A stretch of 51,353 bases of DNA, taken from assembly GCA_022767075.1 (NCBI GenBank), contig JALEPP010000052.1, forward strand, positions 1-51,353, written 5' to 3'. Below are positions 1 through 7,555 of the stretch, piece by piece. The stretch is from Agathobacter sp. (GTDB lineage: Bacteria > Bacillota > Clostridia > Lachnospirales > Lachnospiraceae). The notes beneath the pieces are model-generated. The model saw only the letters and a program-made list of their open reading frames with translations, was not told the origin of the DNA and made no database searches. How positions within the stretch are numbered: the first letter of the stretch is position 1; every line of letters begins with the position of its first letter. The translations under genes were made by a program, and so were the position numbers.

Positions 1-400
1 CAGCGACGAGTCGTTGCTACTCTCGGAGCCGTCCTGAACGATAGAACGGGGGCGGTTCTGTTTGCGGCTCGAAGAACGACAAACAGAGAGCCCCCGTAAT
101 AAAATTCGTGAAGGCGGCTCCTTAGAGTAGCAGACGAGGAGTGGCTAGCGCGCATTTTGTCAGACAATTTTTGCCCCTTGTTCAAACCGTTGGCGTACAG
201 GAAATTAAAGTTCGAGTGCCACTTTGGAAAATTCTAAGCAATCTTGTAAAAGCACTGTGATTTCCTAAGCAGAGGGGGAGCGGGAACCGGGCAGTCCACA
301 AAAGGCCGGGGAATTGCTCCTTGCATATCACAAAAAAGCCGACACCCGAGGAGAGGCCCCAGGTGACGGCAGTTGTGATATGGATATGGAGTTATACGAA
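1..400. ncRNA. Unidentified structured non-coding region (candidate structured RNA or element end)
   Basis: No credible ORF lies in the first 407 bases, but the region is full of compensating inverted repeats. Bases about 13-33 pair with 114-136 (cores GCTACTCT/AGAGTAGC and GGAGCCG/CGGCTCC). Inside them ACGGGGGC.GTTCTGTTTG pairs imperfectly with CAAACAGAGAGCCCCCGT (47-65 with 79-97). Further right AGGAAAT (199-205) pairs with ATTTCCT (260-266) around AGTGC/GCACT. GGAGC (278-282) pairs with GCTCC (316-320), and CATATCACAA (324-333) pairs perfectly with TTGTGATATG (373-382) around a GCCG/CGGC stem. I looked for RNase P, tmRNA, SRP RNA, 6S and group II intron domain V signatures and recognised none. 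Strand, ends and identity are unknown, and the element may begin before the window. Confidence 0.45.
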
Positions 401-407
401 GCGAAGA

Positions 408-749
408 CTAATGGTAGGCGTCGTGAGAGGTGTTCATAATCCAGAGGTCCTGTTCGTTGGCGCCCCAGTGAAAGAGTTCTTTCATCTGGTCATCGTACTG
501 TTCCAGGGGAAGATAGGTTCTTAGCATGTTCAAGAGATGGGTTTCTCTTGCATCCTTGGGATGCAGGGTGTCGATGGCCGGCAGGATGATGTCCATCAGC
601 TCCTGGGGTGTCTGGTCTTCTGATAGGGGCAGATCAAAGAGCTTTTTCATAAGTCCTGCCGCATAGTACAGCTCATAATTTCCAAGTAAAACAGCCTGCT
701 GCCCATTACATTTTATTATGATACTCTGTCTTGCAATGGAAGTAATCAT
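408..749 (-). CDS. DUF3837-like small protein
   Basis: A 113-residue soluble protein with no signal peptide or membrane segment. It resembles the DUF3837 family of short Lachnospiraceae proteins (QAVLLGNYELYYAAGLMK, then a helical middle and LRTYLPLEQYDDQ near the end); the assignment is from memory and moderate. Function is unknown. Start ATG at 749 has a reasonable Shine-Dalgarno (AAGGAA about 6 bases upstream). It lies 85 bases downstream of spoVAB on the same strand. A 10-bp palindrome, CTCCCGGGAG, occurs in that gap, and no clear promoter was found there, so it may be read from the spoVA transcript. Confidence 0.6.
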   Translation of the reverse strand: MITSIARQSIIIKCNGQQAVLLGNYELYYAAGLMKKLFDLPLSEDQTPQELMDIILPAIDTLHPKDARETHLLNMLRTYLPLEQYDDQMKELFHWGANEQDLWIMNTSHDAYH

Positions 750-834
750 AGTATTCCTTCTTTCTTTTCATTGTTTCTTTGAAAAGAGTACCACACTCCC
801 GGGAGATTTGCACTACAGATTTCCGAAAGAGTTT

Positions 835-1278
835 CTAGAAGTAACCATTTAAGAAATAAAAAAAGGAGCCTGCAACCTTCCCCAACGCCATTGCCCAAAG
901 TACATAGCATAAGCCTTTTTTTAATCTCGCTCTTCGAAACATGATCGGCAGGGTCTTTACGATTTCTGCCAATGCCGCTGCCACACATCCCACAAATATT
1001 CCTGCTCCTAATCCGTATAAAAGCAAAAGCCCTTGGGCAAGGATAGACGGAACCGGAGCTTTATATAAGGCTAACCACGGGGAAACGGACAAAAACCCCA
1101 TGGTTACTACCGATATGGAAATAACGGTTTCCTGCATACGAGTCTTGTCTGCCATCTGGGTTTTGGCAATCATTCTTGGCACCACTCCTATCACAAGAAT
1201 AAAGGCAAATACTCCTGTAGCTACAGCGATTCCGGCAGTAAACCCAAACATGCCCAATCCAAGCTGTCTAATCCACAT
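835..1278 (-). CDS. spoVAB: Stage V sporulation protein AB
   Basis: A 147-residue polytopic membrane protein with about four hydrophobic helices (FTAGIAVATGVFAFILV, a central GLLLLYGLGAGIFVG, and a C-terminal helix), matching SpoVAB in length and profile. SpoVA proteins form the channel that loads dipicolinic acid into the forespore. SpoVAB is an accessory inner-membrane member of uncertain detailed role. The start overlaps the 3' end of spoVAA by 11 bases, indicating translational coupling. No spoVAC, D or E follows, so the core channel genes must lie elsewhere. Family assignment is by similarity of layout and partner gene, fairly confident. Confidence 0.8.
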   Translation of the reverse strand: MWIRQLGLGMFGFTAGIAVATGVFAFILVIGVVPRMIAKTQMADKTRMQETVISISVVTMGFLSVSPWLALYKAPVPSILAQGLLLLYGLGAGIFVGCVAAALAEIVKTLPIMFRRARLKKGLCYVLWAMALGKVAGSFFYFLNGYF

Positions 1279-1888
1279 CCTTGCTACACCCCTTCCGACT
1301 GCTGTTTTCGATTAGGGTATCGTCCATCTCTTTTTCCGTCTTTCGAAGCTCCACCTGAATCGGGGTAGCATCCCTTGTGAGCTTCCGATTGCCGAAGTGA
1401 TTGAAGAAGACAATGATCCCAACCCCAAGTCCAATGGAATATCCTATTTCCAGCACAGACAAATCCGGTTTTTTCGTTCCCAGGAACTGCTGATATAATT
1501 GGTCAAACACCCCCACTATGGAGATGTCATTATTGAATGCCATAATGGTAAATGCCGCCCCAAAAAAGATTAGGATACAAAGGAATACAAGCTTCACCAT
1601 ATCCCATATAGGATGTGGCATCTGCTCTCCGGAGTACTGGAGTACAAAGTCTGTCTCCCCTACATTCACCAGCTCGTAATCCGGATATTCCTTGTGAATG
1701 ATTTGAAATACCTTTAATATTCCAAATATCTCCAGCTGATTTTTCTCCTGAAAACGAATAATTTTTAGGTTCTTAAGTGCTGGCAGTATCTGAGGATTGG
1801 CACATTCCAGCTTTGCAATATCCCCTAATGTCACCAAGGGATTGGGACACTGGACATTCCTATCGATCTTCACATAAACTGTCTGCAA
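1268..1888 (-). CDS. spoVAA: Stage V sporulation protein AA
   Basis: About 206 residues. The N-terminal soluble domain begins QTVYVKIDRN and contains VTLGDIAKLEC, the start expected of SpoVAA (compare 'VGDAAQIEG' in Bacillus). Two C-terminal membrane helices follow (VFLCILIFFGAAFTIMAF and IGYSIGLGVGIIVFF). It works with SpoVAB in forespore membrane transport of dipicolinate. I prefer a TTG start at 1888, seven codons into the ORF-track model: GGGGGA sits 5 bases upstream of it, while the ATG at 1906 has no ribosome binding site. Either start overlaps the upstream gene (by 29 or 47 bases), so translation is probably coupled. Confidence 0.8.
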   Translation of the reverse strand: MQTVYVKIDRNVQCPNPLVTLGDIAKLECANPQILPALKNLKIIRFQEKNQLEIFGILKVFQIIHKEYPDYELVNVGETDFVLQYSGEQMPHPIWDMVKLVFLCILIFFGAAFTIMAFNNDISIVGVFDQLYQQFLGTKKPDLSVLEIGYSIGLGVGIIVFFNHFGNRKLTRDATPIQVELRKTEKEMDDTLIENSSRKGCSKDVD

Positions 1889-2270
1889 CCTGTTCCCCCA
1901 TATCATTCATAAAATCACTGCCATCTGCCATCAAATCTGCTACCTTTTCAGTACCTTCTTCCACCACATCAGCAACTTTTTTCTTACCGTTTGCCACCAG
2001 CTCTTCCACTTTTTCAGTTCCTTCTTCCACTGCATCTGTCACTTTCCTCTTTCCACTTACTACAATGTCCTTTGCCACCTTGTCGCACTGATTCTTCATT
2101 CCCTTCAAATCCTTTACCAGGGTTCCATCACTTGGAATGTCATCGTTGGAATAGCATTTCATGCAATATACAACGCCCGCTACCACCAATGCAACCAGCA
2201 CGGCTACCAGTGCCATTCGATATTTCTTGCACTCTTTTTCGCATATCCATTTCTTACCATAATTCCACAT
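1860..2270 (-). CDS. Small membrane-anchored protein with 22-residue amphipathic repeats
   Basis: A 136-residue protein: a cationic start (MWNYGKKWICEKECKKYR), one transmembrane helix (about residues 19-36), then a hydrophilic tail. The tail has two tandem 22-residue repeats of the form KxKVxDxVEEGTEKVxxLxAxG, typical of amphipathic helices and reminiscent of YtxH-like proteins. Function is not known. It overlaps spoVAA at its 3' end, which suggests co-transcription and perhaps a sporulation-linked role; that is inference. GGAG nine bases before the ATG supports the start. The repeat also produces a false plus-strand ORF (1777-2091). Confidence 0.65.
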   Translation of the reverse strand: MWNYGKKWICEKECKKYRMALVAVLVALVVAGVVYCMKCYSNDDIPSDGTLVKDLKGMKNQCDKVAKDIVVSGKRKVTDAVEEGTEKVEELVANGKKKVADVVEEGTEKVADLMADGSDFMNDMGEQVADSLCEDR

Positions 2271-2372
2271 GAATCATATCTCCTTTCTTTTTTGATAGTA
2301 TCTTTCCTCTTGTTTTTTTTATTCATTTACAGAACAAAGAGTTGCGATCCCGCGGAGCGTTTTTATGTAATA

Positions 2373-2410
2373 AAAAACAGCTCTTATCCTCTCTCAAGGA
2401 TAAAAGCTGC
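2373..2410 (-). terminator. Intrinsic terminator after the ThrE pair
   Basis: Read on minus, GCAGCTTTTATCCT and AGGATAAGAGCTG form a stem of about 12 bp with a 6-base loop, followed by TTTTTT. It starts a few bases after the stop of the ThrE_2-like gene and closes the relQ to ThrE operon. Confidence 0.85.
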
Positions 2411-2418
2411 AATACCGG

Positions 2419-2871
2419 TTATTCTTTTCTAAGCTTCGCTAACTGATTGAGCCATGCCTGAGGCAGACCCATGGTAAAAATAATACCGATAACGATGGCT
2501 CCTGCCATTTCCACAGTCTCTCTTCCCTTTGATGCAAACATCTCCATGTTTCCGCTAATCAGGTAATAGGCGGTGTAATAGATTCCCGCTCCCGGAACCA
2601 GGGGAAAGATTCCTGCCAAGAGATATACCGTTGCAGGCTGTTTTCGTAACACTGCAAATATTCTGGAGAACAGAGTCAAGGCTATTGTGGCTACGATTAC
2701 AGAAATCATCAGATGGTTCCCCCGCATCAGCAGGGACTCATATACACTCCAGCCAATTCCACCGGAGATTCCGCATAGAATCCATTCCGACTTTGGCGCT
2801 TGAAAGAGCACCGCAAAAGCCATGGTTGCAACAATTGCTACCAGAAAGTGAAAAATAATCGTTCCCATCAT
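2419..2871 (-). CDS. Threonine/serine exporter, small subunit (ThrE_2/YjjB-like)
   Basis: A 150-residue protein with four to five membrane helices (starting MMGTIIFHFLVAIVATMAFAV), matching the short C-terminal half of ThrE (ThrE_2, DUF3815-like). Paired with the preceding gene it should form an amino-acid or organic-acid efflux carrier in the cytoplasmic membrane. The ORF-track model begins 70 codons earlier, inside the upstream gene. The start at 2871 overlaps that gene's TGA stop (ATGA arrangement) and has GGAGG about 8 bases upstream, so it is preferred. The true substrate (Thr/Ser, succinate or other) cannot be read from sequence. Confidence 0.8.
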   Translation of the reverse strand: MMGTIIFHFLVAIVATMAFAVLFQAPKSEWILCGISGGIGWSVYESLLMRGNHLMISVIVATIALTLFSRIFAVLRKQPATVYLLAGIFPLVPGAGIYYTAYYLISGNMEMFASKGRETVEMAGAIVIGIIFTMGLPQAWLNQLAKLRKE

Positions 2872-3641
2872 CTCATGACACCTCCCATATTCTGATAGAC
2901 ATAGATAGTCAGACCCACTCCAACCGAAATCAGAAGTGCCGTCAAAAGGGCATCCAAAAGATGAATCACTCCAGAAAGGTAATCCCCGTTGTAGATATCC
3001 CGGATGGATGTGGTAAAGGCAATTCCCGGCACCAGTGGCATAATACAACCGATTACGATCTTGTCCTGTAATACGGGCCATCCCATACTCATAGGGATAA
3101 GACTCAGTGCTGTGACAAAGATGCTACTAAAAAGGAGAGTGGCAAATCTTCCAACCTTGTGCTTTTCACATCCAAGCATCAAAAATGTCAGCATACATCC
3201 TATAAAGGTTGCCACAATTCCGTCCAAAATATTAGCACCAAATAAAATAGCAAATCCACCGGAACCGATTCCCGTGCTAAGAACACGAATCCACAGAGGA
3301 TCCTTTTTGTGATTGCGAATTCGTTCCAGTCTCTCCCAGGCTTCCTCCTCGGTGCATCTCTTCTCGCAGATATCTCTTGCAAGCTGATTCAGTTTTGAGA
3401 TTTTAAGCAAATTAACACTGCCAAGTGGTGCATGACGAATCATACTTCTGGCATCTGCTCCTCCTTCATTGGCGCTGGCAAATAAACCGTTGGACAACAC
3501 ATACACATCGTGGTCTTCCAGTTCATACGCCTCCATAATCTTCATTACCGTATCTTCTACACGATAGATTTCCCCGCCATTTTGGAGCATAACATAGCCT
3601 ATTTCCACGGCTAATGTCAAGGCATCCTTCGACTTGCTCAT
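2868..3641 (-). CDS. Threonine/serine exporter, large subunit (ThrE/YjjP-like)
   Basis: A 257-residue protein of the ThrE N-terminal family (DUF1212). The soluble first 110 residues contain the family signature region ALEIG-like (LAVEIGYVMLQNGGEIYRVE). About five helices follow, including VPGIAFTTSIRDIYNGDY, a conserved ThrE segment. It is the partner of the ThrE_2 gene overlapping its stop codon; together they equal one full-length ThrE split in two, the arrangement usual in Firmicutes. GAGGAGG five bases before the ATG fixes the start. It follows the ABC-F gene by 46 bases and is probably in the same transcript. Confidence 0.85.
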   Translation of the reverse strand: MSKSKDALTLAVEIGYVMLQNGGEIYRVEDTVMKIMEAYELEDHDVYVLSNGLFASANEGGADARSMIRHAPLGSVNLLKISKLNQLARDICEKRCTEEEAWERLERIRNHKKDPLWIRVLSTGIGSGGFAILFGANILDGIVATFIGCMLTFLMLGCEKHKVGRFATLLFSSIFVTALSLIPMSMGWPVLQDKIVIGCIMPLVPGIAFTTSIRDIYNGDYLSGVIHLLDALLTALLISVGVGLTIYVYQNMGGVMR

Positions 3642-3687
3642 GTCATCCTCCTCGTCACCTGTGACATTTCTAACAGATTCCCTCAGT

Positions 3688-5526
3688 TTACTGGTTTTCT
3701 ATCTGCATTGCAAGATCTTCTAAATATTCCCACCTCTGCATTTTTTCTTCCAGCAGGCTTTCCGTCTGTTCCTTTTCCTTGGTGAGTTCATTGAGCTTTA
3801 CAAAATCCCTTGCAAAGCGGACCATATCTGCGTCCAGCTCCTCAAGCTTTTCTTCCAGGCTCTCGATTTCCTGCTCAATGACTTCATAATCCTTTTGCTC
3901 CTGGTACGTAAATTTAAGCTTCTTGGCATGTCCCCAGGTAGCCTTAGAGTCCACCTTTTTCTGCCATAAGTCTCCTTCTTCTATATCAGCCTTTCCCGTT
4001 CTTTCGGCTACGATACTTCCCAGGGAATCCCCATCGTCCGGTTCTGTCTCCCTGGCATGAAGGTAATCGGTGTAACCCCCTTCGTACTGTTTCAAGGTTC
4101 CATCCGTCCGGAAGGCAAAAATACGGTTCATGGTACGGTCCAGGAAATAGCGGTCATGAGATACCGAAATCACGATTCCCTGATACCCATCCAGGTAATC
4201 CTCTAAAATTGCCATGGTTTCCGTATCCAGATCATTGGTGGGCTCATCCAGAATCAAAACGTTGGGCGCCTCCATAAGCACCTTCAACAGATTCAGTCTT
4301 CTCTGCTCTCCACCGGAAAGCTTTCCAATGGCGCTGTACTGCTGACTTGCCGGGAAAAGAAAACGCTCCAGCATGGCAGAAGCAGATATCAATCCATCCT
4401 CCGTGCGAACGTATTCCGCAGTATCCTTGATATAATCAATCACTCTCTGATTGGGGTCCATGTAGGAAAGCTCCTGGGCATAGTATCCAAGCTTAACCGT
4501 CTGGCCAATCACAACTTCCCCGGAATCCGCCTGTACCATACCACCGATCATCTTCATCAGAGTCGTTTTGCCACAACCATTTTTCCCAACAAATGCCACG
4601 CGATCGTTTTTCAGGAAAATATAGGTAAAATCCTTGATTAACGTCTTGTCCCCATATGCCTTGTTCAAATCTAAAACCTCTACGGTAGTACGCCCCAATC
4701 TCTGGGACATGGAGCTCAATGCAAGCTTTTCCTCCACCTGAATGCCCTTTTGATCCCGAAGTGCCTCGTAGCGCTGTATGTGGGCTTTTTGCTTGGTAGA
4801 TCTGGCTCTTGCCCCTCGCTGCATCCAGGCAATTTCTTTTCTCAAAACCGACTGGCGCTTGCGCTCGGATGCCACCAGGCTTTCTTCCCTGGCTGCCTTT
4901 CTCTCGAGGAAGCCGGAATAATTGCATTCATAGCTGTAGATATTTCCCTTATCAATCTCCACAATTCGATTGCAGACACTATCCAGAAAATAGCGATCAT
5001 GGGTTACCATTATGATGGCTCCCTTAAAGCTTCTCAGATAGTCCTCCAGCCACTCTACCATTGGATAATCCAAATGGTTGGTAGGCTCGTCCAAAAGAAG
5101 CACATCGCAGGGAGGAATCAGCGCCGCCACCAAGGCCAGACGCTTTCTCTGTCCCCCGGACAGTTCCCCGGTCTTTTGATGAAAATCCGTAATCTCCAGT
5201 TTCATGAGCATGGATTTCGCCTCGCTCTCCAGAGTCCACCTCTGAGACTCAGGGATTTTGCTCATTACTGCATCAAGAATCCCCTCCTCTGGATCAAAAT
5301 CCGGGTTCTGGGACAGATAATTACACACAATATGATTGGCAAAGGTCACCGTACCTGAATCAGGCTCACTGGCTCCTGCCAATATCCGAAGAAGGGTAGA
5401 CTTGCCGGTTCCATTGATGCCCACAATTCCTATTTTTTCTCGTTCTTGCACATAAAAGGAAGCTTCCGAAAAAAGCTCCCTTTCTGTATAAGTCTTTGTA
5501 ATATTTTCTACATTGATAATGTTCAT
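3688..5526 (-). CDS. ABC-F family ATPase with Uup-like C-terminal coiled coil
   Basis: A 612-residue soluble protein with two ABC domains and no membrane segments. Domain 1 has Walker A GINGTGKST (36-44), signature LSGGQRKRL and Walker B LLLDEPTNHLD; domain 2 has GKNGCGKTT, LSGGEQRRL and LILDEPTNDLD. The linker between them (ARARSTKQKAHIQRYEAL) is the helical arm that reaches the ribosomal peptidyl-tRNA in ABC-F factors. The last 75 residues form an acidic/basic coiled coil as in Uup. It probably resolves stalled or strained ribosomes; a resistance role is not indicated. The start at 5526 (AGGAGG four bases upstream) overlaps the relQ stop as ATGA. The ORF-track start 29 codons earlier lies inside relQ. 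Confidence 0.9.
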   Translation of the reverse strand: MNIINVENITKTYTERELFSEASFYVQEREKIGIVGINGTGKSTLLRILAGASEPDSGTVTFANHIVCNYLSQNPDFDPEEGILDAVMSKIPESQRWTLESEAKSMLMKLEITDFHQKTGELSGGQRKRLALVAALIPPCDVLLLDEPTNHLDYPMVEWLEDYLRSFKGAIIMVTHDRYFLDSVCNRIVEIDKGNIYSYECNYSGFLERKAAREESLVASERKRQSVLRKEIAWMQRGARARSTKQKAHIQRYEALRDQKGIQVEEKLALSSMSQRLGRTTVEVLDLNKAYGDKTLIKDFTYIFLKNDRVAFVGKNGCGKTTLMKMIGGMVQADSGEVVIGQTVKLGYYAQELSYMDPNQRVIDYIKDTAEYVRTEDGLISASAMLERFLFPASQQYSAIGKLSGGEQRRLNLLKVLMEAPNVLILDEPTNDLDTETMAILEDYLDGYQGIVISVSHDRYFLDRTMNRIFAFRTDGTLKQYEGGYTDYLHARETEPDDGDSLGSIVAERTGKADIEEGDLWQKKVDSKATWGHAKKLKFTYQEQKDYEVIEQEIESLEEKLEELDADMVRFARDFVKLNELTKEKEQTESLLEEKMQRWEYLEDLAMQIENQ

Positions 5527-6170
5527 GAATCCTCCTGGGTTGCCTTTGCTTCCAGAATTGCTTCGTTCAAAGAAAGCATCTTGGCATCCAGCATTCCAAC
5601 AATTTCTGCACACTCCTGCAAATCATGACTGATGTACGCAGGCGCATGACCTTCAAACTTATAGTAAATCTTATGCTCCAGACTGGCCCAGAAGTCCATA
5701 GCAATGGTACGAATCTGAATCTCCACAGTGGTATCTACCACGCGGTCCGTAAGGAAAATAGGTACGCTGACTATCATATGATAGCTTCGGTATCCACTTT
5801 CTTTTGGATTCTTAATATAGTCCTTCACGGACACAACCGTAAGGTCATTCTGCCGGCCAATCATCTCAGCCAGACGATAAATATCGGAGGTAAAGGAACA
5901 TACCAGACGGATTCCCGCAATATCCTTCACGTGCTCCACCATGTTGTCAATTGTAACCTCATAGCCGTTTCTCTTTAGCTTCTTTACTATACTCTCAGGT
6001 GATTTTATTCTTGACTTAATATATTCAATTGGATTGTACTGATGTACATGCTGAAATTCATCATTTAGAATCTCCAGCTTTGTCTCTACCTGCTTTAGTG
6101 CAGAGTTATACAAGAACATCACAGTCTGCCAACTGTCAACGCCCTCATCATAAAGAAAAGGTTGATCCAT
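5523..6170 (-). CDS. relQ: Small alarmone synthetase (RelQ/SasB-type GTP pyrophosphokinase)
   Basis: A 215-residue single-domain RelA/SpoT-type synthetase without hydrolase or regulatory domains, the length and layout of B. subtilis SasB (YjbM). Key stretches are NPIEYIKSRIKSPESIVKK (ATP side), DIAGIRLVC, the G-loop region KESGYRSYHMIV, and EIQIRTIAMDFWASLEHK containing the catalytic Glu and pyrophosphate-handling residues. It makes (p)ppGpp from ATP and GDP/GTP in the cytoplasm. Its stop overlaps the ABC-F start, so alarmone synthesis and a ribosome factor are translationally coupled here. An extended -10 promoter lies about 75 bases upstream. Confidence 0.92.
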   Translation of the reverse strand: MDQPFLYDEGVDSWQTVMFLYNSALKQVETKLEILNDEFQHVHQYNPIEYIKSRIKSPESIVKKLKRNGYEVTIDNMVEHVKDIAGIRLVCSFTSDIYRLAEMIGRQNDLTVVSVKDYIKNPKESGYRSYHMIVSVPIFLTDRVVDTTVEIQIRTIAMDFWASLEHKIYYKFEGHAPAYISHDLQECAEIVGMLDAKMLSLNEAILEAKATQEDS

Positions 6171-6250
6171 TCCTATTTCTCGTCTCCTTTATTCTAAAAA
6201 TCACGCTTCTCCCTGGAAAGGGTCTTCTCTTTTGTCGATTTGTCCTCTCT

Positions 6251-6259
6251 ATTATAGCA
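6251..6259 (-). promoter_or_regulatory. Extended -10 promoter for relQ operon
   Basis: Read on minus, TGCTATAAT is a perfect extended -10 element (TGnTATAAT). No good -35 is seen. Transcription would start near 6244, giving a leader of about 75 bases before relQ. Confidence 0.6.
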
Positions 6260-6265
6260 CAGATT

Positions 6266-6538
6266 CTAAAAGAATTCATCTTCTTCCAGAATCTGCATCT
6301 CTAAATAATCAAAATCAATTTCCTCGATAAAATTGTCTTTTCCAAATCGTGTCTTTCCCCGTCTTTGAAACTCCGAGACATTTTTGTCCAGCCAGATCGG
6401 CACACTTAAATCAAACATATGGCAAACCTTATCCAGGGCTCCAAAAATCTTATGTGTCCTTGTATCCTCTGAGCAATCCTCGATGGTCTCTGTCTTTATC
6501 AACCTCGAGTCTTCCCATATCTTAAACCAGATTCTCAA
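6266..6538 (-). CDS. Conserved hypothetical protein, 90 aa
   Basis: A small acidic soluble protein (MRIWFKIWEDSRLIKTETIED at the start, ending in an acidic run EEDEFF). I recognise it as a protein type recurrent in Lachnospiraceae but know no function. The start codon is TTG at 6538, three bases after the trmH stop at 6541. AGGAG with 9-base spacing, located inside the last codons of trmH, supports this start. It is therefore the second gene of a trmH transcript. Confidence 0.7.
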   Translation of the reverse strand: MRIWFKIWEDSRLIKTETIEDCSEDTRTHKIFGALDKVCHMFDLSVPIWLDKNVSEFQRRGKTRFGKDNFIEEIDFDYLEMQILEEDEFF

Positions 6539-6540
6539 GT

Positions 6541-7320
6541 CTAGTTACTCCTTCTTTGTCTATTGGTTTCGTACATTAAAATAGTGGCGGCAATGGCAGC
6601 ATTTAGGGATTCCACCTCCCCTTCCATGGGAATGCGGATGTAAGTATCTGCCAGGTCTGCAATTTCTTTGGATAATCCGTTGCCCTCGTTTCCGATAAAA
6701 AATGCAGTGGGTTCTGCATAATTCATCCGGTCATAGGAGGCGTTACCCTTTAAATGGGCTGCATAACAGTGTACGCCCTGCTCCTTGATTTTATGAATAG
6801 TTCCTGTCAAATCATCGGTCACAAAAAATGGAACACGGTAAATGCTTCCCATGGTGGAGCGAATGGTCTTGGAATTAAACAAATCCACTGTGGTACCATT
6901 CATAATAATCCCTGTAATTCCAGCCCCTTCTCCGGTGCGCATCATCGTTCCAAGGTTGCCGGGATCTTGAATACTCTCCAGAACTAAGAGGTGGGTTTTA
7001 TCCCCCTGTAACAGATCCGACAGCTGGTAGGACGGTTGTTTCACAATGGCCAGAATCCCCTGTGGAGTCTGGGTATCTGAGACAGACTTAAACACAGAGT
7101 CCGAAAGCACCTCATAAGAAAAGCGAGACAGCAGGTTTCTGTGCTCCTCCTCCCCTTCAAAGGTCTCGGATACATATACCTGCACCAGACTCTCAATCGG
7201 TGCCTCTGCTACCATTTTACGTCCTTCCACCACAAAGGTTCCGGTAGCCCTACGCTCCTTGGCTTTTTTCTGCAGCTGTATGAGATTTTTTATCTTTGGA
7301 TTACTTGTACTTGAAATCAT
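6541..7320 (-). CDS. TrmH/SpoU-family RNA 2'-O-methyltransferase
   Basis: A 259-residue protein of the SPOUT superfamily. The N-terminal substrate-binding domain starts MISSTSNPKIKNLIQLQKKAKER and carries FVVEGRKMVAEA. The C-terminal knotted domain shows the three SpoU motifs: LESIQDPGNLGTMMRTGEGAG, FFIGNEGNGLSKE and RIPMEGEVESLNAAIAATILMYE. It should methylate a ribose in rRNA or tRNA using SAM; the exact target site is unknown. The ORF-track start (47 codons upstream) lies before the probable promoter at 7393-7421, so the ATG at 7320, where family members begin, is chosen although its ribosome binding site is weak. Confidence 0.88.
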   Translation of the reverse strand: MISSTSNPKIKNLIQLQKKAKERRATGTFVVEGRKMVAEAPIESLVQVYVSETFEGEEEHRNLLSRFSYEVLSDSVFKSVSDTQTPQGILAIVKQPSYQLSDLLQGDKTHLLVLESIQDPGNLGTMMRTGEGAGITGIIMNGTTVDLFNSKTIRSTMGSIYRVPFFVTDDLTGTIHKIKEQGVHCYAAHLKGNASYDRMNYAEPTAFFIGNEGNGLSKEIADLADTYIRIPMEGEVESLNAAIAATILMYETNRQRRSN

Positions 7321-7392
7321 ATCTCTTGTCCTATCTATCCGTCTGACACGATTGTCTGACGTCATCTGTCTTCTATATGGGTCTGCTCTATC

Positions 7393-7421
7393 ATCATATA
7401 CTATAACGTAGGGATACACAA
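7393..7421 (-). promoter_or_regulatory. Sigma-A-type promoter for trmH
   Basis: Read on minus, TTGTGT-17-TATGAT sits about 70 bases upstream of the trmH start, between the pfkA terminator and the gene. Confidence 0.6.
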
Positions 7422-7475
7422 TCCATTTGTGGAAAATGGCACTTCCTTCCCCTATGAGCATTTATGAGCCTTAGC

Positions 7476-7514
7476 AAAAAAAGAAAAGGGCTGTTATGTC
7501 CTAACAACCCTTTC
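7476..7514 (-). terminator. Intrinsic terminator after pfkA
   Basis: Read on minus, AAAGGGTTGTTA and TAACAGCCCTTT form a stem of about 11 bp followed by TCTTTTTTT. It closes the dnaE-pfkA transcript. Confidence 0.9.
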
Positions 7515-7555
7515 TCATGTTCGAATTACTCGTATTGTCTGCTATCGCTTTGCTC

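Noticed and set aside
1-150. Group II intron, RNase P, tmRNA or IS terminus
   Set aside because: No domain V, GAGGAAAGTCC-type core, tRNA-like end or transposase was found; kept only as an unidentified structured region.
1777-2091. Ser/Thr/Phe-rich 104-residue plus ORF that looks repetitive
   Set aside because: It is the complement of the 22-residue helix repeat in the minus-strand membrane protein.
4750-5358. 202-residue plus-strand ORF
   Set aside because: Antisense to the ABC-F gene across its first ATP-binding domain; shadow frame.
3688-5526. Antibiotic-resistance ABC-F (Msr/Vga/Lsa type)
   Set aside because: The Uup-like C-terminal coiled coil and housekeeping context favour a general ribosome factor; no sign of transfer.
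7321-7461. N-terminal extension of the TrmH-family gene
   Set aside because: It runs through the likely promoter and has no family similarity.
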